DNA from: Brevundimonas sp. M20
Lineage (GTDB): Bacteria > Pseudomonadota > Alphaproteobacteria > Caulobacterales > Caulobacteraceae
Direction: 5' to 3'
Assembly (NCBI RefSeq): GCF_006547065.1
Contig: NZ_CP041243.1
Span: 868,001-932,000 of the forward strand
Length of the DNA stretch: 64,000 bases
The position numbers and the translations under genes are program-made. Below the pieces are notes generated by a model, which saw only the letters and a list, made by a program, of their open reading frames with translations, was not told the DNA's origin and made no database searches. Below are positions 58,585 to 64,000 of the stretch, piece after piece. Numbering within the stretch: the stretch's first letter is position 1; every line of letters starts with the position of its first letter.

Positions 58585-61431
58585 TTACTGCTGGGCCTGG
58601 GCCGAGACCACGATGGCCTTCCAGGCGGTGTCGTCGCGCAGGTATTGGCGAGCCAGGGCCTGTACGTCAGCCGGGGTGACGGCTTCCAGATCCGAGATGT
58701 GGGTCAGGGTCTGTTCCACATCGCCGGGCTTTTCAGCCACTTCCGACAGTTGGCCCAGCCAGTACTCATTGCTGGCCTGGCTGCGGCGCAGGGCCTCGAT
58801 CACCGGCAGGCGGGCGCGGTTCAGCTCGTCCTCGGTCGGAGGCGCGTCCTTCAGCGATTGGACGATGGACGCCACCGCCGCATAGAAGGGATCGACCTTG
58901 TCCGCGGCGATTTCGGCGCGGATGGAGACCGAACCGTAGCCGCGGTAGGTGTCCGACGAGCTGGAGCCGGCGCCCGGCGAGTAGGCCAGAGCCTGCTGTT
59001 CACGGATGACTTCCAGCACGCGCAGCTTCAGCACTTCGGTCATGATCGAGACGCGACGGGCTTCGGTGCGGTCTTCCACGGCGTCGGTTGTCGGCCAGGC
59101 GATGTAGGCCAGCGTCTGCTCGGCCGGGCCATTGTGGGTCAGGCGAACAGGCGTCGGCGTTCCGGCCGGGAAGCGCAATTCGGTCGCGCCCGGCGCCGGG
59201 TTGGCGTCCGGACCACGACGCGGAAGGGCGCCGAAGGTGGGGGCGACGGCGGCGATGGCGTCATCCACGGTCACGTCGCCGACCACGAGCACATCGATCG
59301 GCCCGGTGCTGAGGCCGCTGGTGATTTCGGCACGGGCCTGTTCGATGGTCCAGGCGGCGACTTCTTCCGCCGTGGGGAAGGTCTCACGCTTGTCGCCGCT
59401 GGCCAGAAGACCCGAGGCCTGCACCTGGAAGGCGCCGCCGGGGGTGGCCATCTGCTGGGCGATGATCTGCGGGAACACGCCCTTGATCTGCTCGAACGGG
59501 GCCGCGCGCAGGCCTGGATCCGTCAGATAGGCCGTCAGAACCTGCATCTCGAGGCCGAGGTCGGCCGGACGGGTCGCGCCGGTGAAGGAGTAGCTGTCGC
59601 TACCCACCGAGAATCCGGCTGAATAGACGCGACCGTTCAGGACGCGGTTCATCTCGTCAAACGACAGACGGCCGAGCCCGCCGGTGGTCACATAGGCTTG
59701 GGCGAGCGCCTGGGGAGTCGAACGATCAGTGGGCAGGCCCTGTTCGCCGATGCCGGTGCGGACGCTGACGAGAATCTGCTCATCGCGGAAGTCGGTCGGT
59801 TTGACGGTCAGACGCACGCCGTTGGCGAAGGTCACGACGGTCGCGCTGACTTCACTGATTTCACGGCGTTGAGCCACCGCGCCGGCCGTGCCGAAGTCGG
59901 CGTAAGGCCATTGAACCTCGGCCTGCGCGGCCGGGGCAGACACAGGGACCTGACGCGACGCTTCGAGCGCAGCAGTGACGGCGGCTTCACCGCCTTCGAT
60001 ATCGACCGGAGTGACGACCAGAGCCAGCGGACCGCCGCCGGTGAAGACCGTTTGCAGCGAGGCGTTGACCTGCGCGGCGGTCAGACCGTTCACCGCGGCG
60101 TTGAAAAGGTCCAGATTGGTTTGCGGCGACGAGAAGACGGCACGACCGTTCACGGCGCCGGCGATGCCGTTGGCCAGGGCGGGGGTGCGACGGGTCGCGG
60201 CGCCGGCGACAGCGTTTTCGAGCGCCGTGCGGTACTCGATGATCTCGCGCTGCAGTTCGGCGTCCGACACGCCGTACTGGACCAGACGGCGTTGTTCCTG
60301 CTCGATCGAGTCCAGCGCGGCCTTCCAGCCGCCCGGATTGAAGCTGGCCGAGATGGAGGCGATGTCGAGGCTGTCGGCCAGCGTCGACTGACCGCCGCCA
60401 GCCGAGGTGAACGGCGGGTTGTCGGTGCGCGAAATCTCGCCAAGACGACGGTTCAGAACCGCCAGACCCAGATTGGTGATCAGGTTGTCGCGGCGTTCGG
60501 CGACGGTGTCGGGATCGCGGTCTGGCGCCTTGGTCCAGTTCAGCTGGATGTTCGACTGGATGCCGGGCTCCACCAGAATACTGGTGCCCGGCTGGCGCGG
60601 GGCCACGGTGCCCAGATCGGGCTCGGGGCCGTCGGCGGCCTTCGGCTCCCAGCTTTCGAACGCGGCGCGGATCTTGGATTCCATCACATCCACGTCGAAG
60701 TCGCCCACGGCCACGAAGGTCGCGCGCGAAGGACGGTAGTAGGCTTCGTAGAATTCGACGAACCGTTCGCGCGGCGCGGTGCGGATGATGTTCAGGTCGC
60801 CGATCGGCAGGCGCTGGGAGATGCGCTGACCCGGCGCCAGAAGGGCAAGCTGGGCCTTGATCGAGCGAAGACCCGGCGTATTGCGCAGGCGCTCTTCGCC
60901 TTCGATGACGCCACGCTCGGCGTCGACGGCGTCCGGGGCCATCAGGGCTTCGGAGACCTGTTCCCGCATGATGCGCAGCGAGGTGTCGACGGTCTCGTCG
61001 TTCGTGCGCGGCAGTTCGAGCATGTAAAGCGTCTGGTCGAAGCCGGTCGACGCATTGGTGTCGGCGCCAAAGGCCAGGCCCAGACGCTCAAGGATACGCA
61101 GCAGGTCGTTCTCGGGAATGTTGGTCGTCCCATTGAACGCCATGTGTTCCATGAAGTGCGCCAGACCCAGCTGGTTCTCGTTTTCCATCAGCGAACCGGC
61201 GTCGATACGCAGGCGGAACGAGGCCTGGCCCGGAGGCGTGGCGTTGCGCATCACCGCATACTGCATGCCGTTGGGCAGGATGCCGAAACGAACGTTTGAA
61301 TCCGCCGGTACGTCACTGGTGGCCTGAGCGAAGGGGTCGGTCGGAGCGACCTGCTGCGCCAGTGCGGGCGCGGCGGCCGTCAGGGCCACGGCCGATGCGG
61401 CCACGAGGAGAAGGAGGCGGGGGGAACGCAT
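58585..61431 (-). CDS. Periplasmic M16 family zinc metallopeptidase
   Basis: A 948-residue protease of the pitrilysin/PqqL group, built from two M16 halves. The signal peptide is LLLLVAASAVALTAAAPALAQ. The inverted zinc motif HxxEH is H92-F-M-E95-H96 in LAHFMEHMAFNGT. The distal zinc Glu lies in DAERGVIEGEERLRN about 75 residues later. The C-terminal half (about 520-948) lacks HxxEH, as expected for the inactive half. ATG 61431 is chosen for the signal peptide over an upstream in-frame start. Likely degrades peptides in the periplasm. Confidence 0.93.
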   Translation of the reverse strand: MRSPRLLLLVAASAVALTAAAPALAQQVAPTDPFAQATSDVPADSNVRFGILPNGMQYAVMRNATPPGQASFRLRIDAGSLMENENQLGLAHFMEHMAFNGTTNIPENDLLRILERLGLAFGADTNASTGFDQTLYMLELPRTNDETVDTSLRIMREQVSEALMAPDAVDAERGVIEGEERLRNTPGLRSIKAQLALLAPGQRISQRLPIGDLNIIRTAPRERFVEFYEAYYRPSRATFVAVGDFDVDVMESKIRAAFESWEPKAADGPEPDLGTVAPRQPGTSILVEPGIQSNIQLNWTKAPDRDPDTVAERRDNLITNLGLAVLNRRLGEISRTDNPPFTSAGGGQSTLADSLDIASISASFNPGGWKAALDSIEQEQRRLVQYGVSDAELQREIIEYRTALENAVAGAATRRTPALANGIAGAVNGRAVFSSPQTNLDLFNAAVNGLTAAQVNASLQTVFTGGGPLALVVTPVDIEGGEAAVTAALEASRQVPVSAPAAQAEVQWPYADFGTAGAVAQRREISEVSATVVTFANGVRLTVKPTDFRDEQILVSVRTGIGEQGLPTDRSTPQALAQAYVTTGGLGRLSFDEMNRVLNGRVYSAGFSVGSDSYSFTGATRPADLGLEMQVLTAYLTDPGLRAAPFEQIKGVFPQIIAQQMATPGGAFQVQASGLLASGDKRETFPTAEEVAAWTIEQARAEITSGLSTGPIDVLVVGDVTVDDAIAAVAPTFGALPRRGPDANPAPGATELRFPAGTPTPVRLTHNGPAEQTLAYIAWPTTDAVEDRTEARRVSIMTEVLKLRVLEVIREQQALAYSPGAGSSSSDTYRGYGSVSIRAEIAADKVDPFYAAVASIVQSLKDAPPTEDELNRARLPVIEALRRSQASNEYWLGQLSEVAEKPGDVEQTLTHISDLEAVTPADVQALARQYLRDDTAWKAIVVSAQAQQ

Positions 61432-61572
61432 GGGTCGGTCAGTCTCCGAAGGCGCATTTCGAAGCCCGTGCGGGCGCGCCGGCAAACAGGAGGGGCCGCG
61501 ATCCTGATCTTTACGCCGACGCCCCGCTGCAACCCTTCGGCGACCGGCGGTGTCGGCTCAAGTTACCGAAGA

Positions 61573-62829
61573 TTAATGTGAGGGCCGGGAGACGTGGAAG
61601 GTGGCCGAATTTCCTGTCGCGGTGCTGCTCGAGATCACCGAGCGGTTGGAGCCGCTGACCGTCGTCGTCGCCTGCGCGGATACGTCGCCTGAATTGGTCT
61701 GGTTGTTCCGCGCTTCCAGATAGCCCTGACACTCTGAACAGGCGTAGCCGGTGACCGTATTCCCCGTGGCTTCGGCGCCGACATAGACATCATAGCCGTT
61801 CGTACCGGCGAAGGTGGCCGTCACCTCGACGCCGCCGGTGTTGATCTGGCTGTTGTCGATCTCGACGTAGATGTCGTTGTTGCCCACCGACAGCTGGTTG
61901 CCCGCGCCGCTGGCGTAGGCCTGCGCCCGTCCATAGTCATAGGCCGTGGTCGTGGCCGCCGAGCGAATGAAGGCGGCATTGTCCTGCGCCGAGGTCGTCA
62001 CGACCGAGCCGCCGGAGTTGTAGCTGTTGGCGTAGTTGCCGACCGCGCGGGCGCGGGCCGCCAGATCCCAGCCGTTGCCCGTGTTGGCGCTGGCCTCGGC
62101 TTCGACGAAGTCGCCGCCGGAGGTCTGGTCGAAGGTCAGGGTCTGGCCGGAAGTCTGACCGCTGTTCACACCGATGGCGTTGCCCATGGCCTGGGCCTGC
62201 ACCTCGGCCGCGGCCGGGACATATTGGCTTTCCAGACGGCTGTAGGCGCGCACGGTGGCGGAGGACGACTGCTCGACCGTGCCCTGGATCACGCTGCCCT
62301 CACCGTAGAGAGACACGGTGTTGGACGTCGCGGTGGCCGAAACCACGCTTCCGGCCAACAGGCGGGCGTTCTCGTCACCCACGTCGGTCAGGGCGCCGAC
62401 CAGAGCGCCGGTGTTTCTCTGGGTGGCTTGCACGGTGAGGTCGGCGCCGTAGCCGCTGACCGCCAGATAGTTGCCGCCCGCATTCGACTGGATCGCCACC
62501 GGACCGGCGGTGTCTCCGCCGACGGTGACACTGGTGGTGGCGATCGAGTCACCGCGCATGTCCTGATCGGATCGCACCGTGACCGTGCCGTTCTCCACCG
62601 AGCCGGAGGCGGCGTTGCCGTTGGCGGTGGTTCCGACGGTGACCTGATCCTGGGCGTTGACGACGTTCAGCGTCTGGTCGGAGAAGACGTCGCCCAGTTG
62701 CAGCTGGTTGTTCAGAACCAGGCTGTCATCCTGCGGCGGAGTCTGCGCGGCGGCCTCAGTAGCGGCTGCGACGCAGATCGCCGTCGCGGCTATCGTTCCA
62801 GCGAGACGGATCGGCGCGAGTCTGGCCAT
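61573..62829 (-). CDS. hfaD: Holdfast attachment protein HfaD
   Basis: A 418-residue secreted protein with signal peptide (AGTIAATAICVAAATEAAAQ). It is rich in Asn/Gln/Thr/Ser/Gly/Val repeats such as SVTVGGDTAGPVAIQSNAGG and TATSNTVSLYGEGSVIQGTV, like a beta-solenoid or amyloid-type surface fibre. It has one Cys pair (YACSECQG). The identity is taken from operon position, third after hfaA and hfaB. In Caulobacter, HfaD with HfaA forms the anchor that fixes the holdfast to the stalk tip. Its 5' end overlaps hfaB by 74 bases. Confidence 0.78.
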   Translation of the reverse strand: MARLAPIRLAGTIAATAICVAAATEAAAQTPPQDDSLVLNNQLQLGDVFSDQTLNVVNAQDQVTVGTTANGNAASGSVENGTVTVRSDQDMRGDSIATTSVTVGGDTAGPVAIQSNAGGNYLAVSGYGADLTVQATQRNTGALVGALTDVGDENARLLAGSVVSATATSNTVSLYGEGSVIQGTVEQSSSATVRAYSRLESQYVPAAAEVQAQAMGNAIGVNSGQTSGQTLTFDQTSGGDFVEAEASANTGNGWDLAARARAVGNYANSYNSGGSVVTTSAQDNAAFIRSAATTTAYDYGRAQAYASGAGNQLSVGNNDIYVEIDNSQINTGGVEVTATFAGTNGYDVYVGAEATGNTVTGYACSECQGYLEARNNQTNSGDVSAQATTTVSGSNRSVISSSTATGNSATFHVSRPSH

Positions 62830-63769
62830 TGTTGGTGTCCGTGTTGGGATAAGCCGGATAGTAGCCGCCGGTGATGCTGACCGTGCCGGCCAGAGGGTCG
62901 CGCCCGGCCTGCAGGCAGACCTCGGGGCCCGGCGCGCCGTACAGATTGGCCATGAACTCCACCGTCGCCCGCTCGATCAGCGACCGCACCGCCAGTTGCA
63001 CCGGCTCCAGCGCGCCTTCGCCCGCGGAAATGTCGAAGACGTTGCCGTCCAGGAAGTCGAATACGCCCGCCGAGACTTCCCGGCCGATGATCTGCTTCTG
63101 GTAGGAGACGACATCCACGACCTCGAGGGTCGTGGTCTGGACCAGACGAAGGTCGATGGCGATGTTCATGACGAACAGCTTGCCCGCGACGGCGACCGAC
63201 AGGGGCGTTTCGGTCGTCTGGCCGCCCGCGACGTCGAAGCCGCCCGAACGGATGTTGTAGTTCACCTCGGTGATCCCGCCGACGATATAGAAGTCGGAGC
63301 CGGGCACCGAGCCGGCGATGATGCGACGGTACTGGATGTCTTCCGCGCCGCCCGCGCCTTCATCGCCGATCAGCCGATTGTTGGCGTAGCGCAGCTCCAT
63401 CTCGGAAACCGAGGTGTCGTAGCGTTCGACCTGACGGGCGCCGGCCTTGGCCAGGGCGGTCATCGCCATCAGCGAGGCGCCGCCGGTGACCTGGCGGCCG
63501 CCATCAGCCGAGACCGTGCCGGTGTAGTCGGCGATCCGGCCCACCGCCATGCGCGGGGAGGGCAGGCTGTACCGTCGGGCGTAGTCGGCCATGCAGACCA
63601 GCGCCGCGGAGTATGGGGTCGGGTTCGCCGTCACCGGCGCATTGCCGATCGGCGCGGCGTAGCGGCCGTCCGAACCCGCGCCGGTGGACATGCATCCACT
63701 CAGCAGCGCGGCGACCGCGCCGGCGGCTCCGGCGATCTTGAACAGGCGCGTAGGACGGCCGACGCTCAT
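62756..63769 (-). CDS. hfaB: Holdfast anchor secretion protein HfaB (CsgG family)
   Basis: A 337-residue outer-membrane lipoprotein. The signal peptide ends in LLSGC (lipobox, Cys at residue 26). The CsgG-like body shows RMAVGRIADYTGTVSADGGR, DFYIVGGITEVNYNIRSGGF, FVMNIAIDLRLVQTTTLEVVDVV and RSLIERATVEFMANLYG. CsgG proteins form secretion pores; HfaB is needed to export and assemble HfaA and HfaD. The ATG overlaps the hfaA stop (ATGA). The C-terminal about 25 residues are encoded by the stretch that also encodes the HfaD signal peptide. Confidence 0.9.
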   Translation of the reverse strand: MSVGRPTRLFKIAGAAGAVAALLSGCMSTGAGSDGRYAAPIGNAPVTANPTPYSAALVCMADYARRYSLPSPRMAVGRIADYTGTVSADGGRQVTGGASLMAMTALAKAGARQVERYDTSVSEMELRYANNRLIGDEGAGGAEDIQYRRIIAGSVPGSDFYIVGGITEVNYNIRSGGFDVAGGQTTETPLSVAVAGKLFVMNIAIDLRLVQTTTLEVVDVVSYQKQIIGREVSAGVFDFLDGNVFDISAGEGALEPVQLAVRSLIERATVEFMANLYGAPGPEVCLQAGRDPLAGTVSITGGYYPAYPNTDTNNGQTRADPSRWNDSRDGDLRRSRY

Positions 63770-64000
63770 GGAAGCCTCAGGGTGCCGTTCAGGTCGGTGC
63801 CGGCGGTGACATTGCCGTTGTTGACCTGGGTGGAGTTGACGATGACCGTGTTGTGGTTGCCCTGCACGACGACGTTCAGGCTGTTGCCGATGGCGGTGGA
63901 GCCACCGATCGTCTGGCCGTTGCCCGAGGCGTAGCCGGACGAGCCGACCCCGCCGGACGTGCTGGAGTAGGCGCTGGCCCCGGTCTGGATGATGCCGTTG
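63766..64000 (-). CDS. hfaA: Holdfast attachment protein HfaA (N-terminus beyond window)
   Basis: The 3' part of a gene entering from the right window edge; about 77 residues are visible, ending in LNGTLRLP. The sequence is Gly/Ser/Asn/Thr-rich with GSSGYASGNGQTIGGSTAIG and NVVVQGNHNTVIVNSTQVNN, resembling curlin-like fibre subunits. HfaA is a small, amyloid-like cell-surface protein of the holdfast anchor. It is coupled to hfaB by an ATGA overlap. The name depends on operon context. Confidence 0.8.
   Translation of the reverse strand, partial: NGIIQTGASAYSSTSGGVGSSGYASGNGQTIGGSTAIGNSLNVVVQGNHNTVIVNSTQVNNGNVTAGTDLNGTLRLP

Overview
The window is GC-rich alphaproteobacterial chromosome. The closest fit is a stalked Caulobacterales bacterium such as Brevundimonas. 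This rests on gene content: a holdfast anchor operon (hfaA-hfaB-hfaD), Caulobacter-type flagellins with a sigma-54 promoter and ftr-like sites, a BamF-type lipoprotein beside lspA, an alphaproteobacterial ATP-synthase zeta inhibitor, and a LexA box of the GTTC-N7-GTTC type ahead of ssb. No rRNA, tRNA, CRISPR array or classical insertion sequence was seen.

Layout. 1-10.4 kb (minus strand): purine genes purC-purS and, separated from them, purQ and purL. A small membrane gene, a PEBP-family gene, metE, an MFS transporter, a maltose-acetyltransferase-like gene and a TspO-like gene lie between them. metE has an adenosylcobalamin riboswitch, a promoter and a perfect 10-bp inverted repeat upstream. 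10.7-16.9 kb: zeta inhibitor, fasciclin lipoprotein, two unrelated uracil-DNA-glycosylase-superfamily genes, purB and a lytic transglycosylase. 17-23.7 kb (plus): ETF-ubiquinone oxidoreductase, a TPR protein, ispE, a second fasciclin protein and an unknown protein. 23.7-28.6 kb: polysaccharide deacetylase and glyQ-glyS, with palindromic inverted-repeat elements around them; one element carries a DUF559 nuclease gene inserted between glyQ and glyS. 28.6-33.1 kb (minus): periplasmic glycerophosphodiesterase, a DUF429-like protein, a membrane protein, xthA and a secreted cysteine-module protein. 33.2-38 kb (plus): a tightly packed run of MBL hydrolase, enoyl-CoA hydratase, GNAT, DUF1285, Nudix and cca.

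39.6-42.2 kb: a phage- or GTA-like cassette of DUF2793 tail-fibre-like protein, a small acidic protein, a holin-like protein and an embedded Rz/Rz1-type spanin pair, with no endolysin in view. 42.2-48.8 kb: flagellin, FlaG-like protein, a second flagellin, a 907-residue FlaEY-like protein and two small envelope proteins. 48.8-58.5 kb: SOS-regulated ssb, a frameshifted DUF4253 gene, an EamA transporter, lspA-bamF, two CPA2 antiporters, a PhoH-like ATPase, a gamma-carbonic anhydrase, a PAS protein and a Pro/Cys-rich secreted protein. 58.6-64 kb (minus): an M16 peptidase, then hfaD, hfaB and the 3' part of hfaA.

The two most unusual items are the DUF559 gene flanked by inverted palindromic repeats inside the glyQS operon, with gene-less relatives nearby, and the compact tail-fibre/holin/spanin cassette next to the flagellins. 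All family names come from reading motifs, without database searches.
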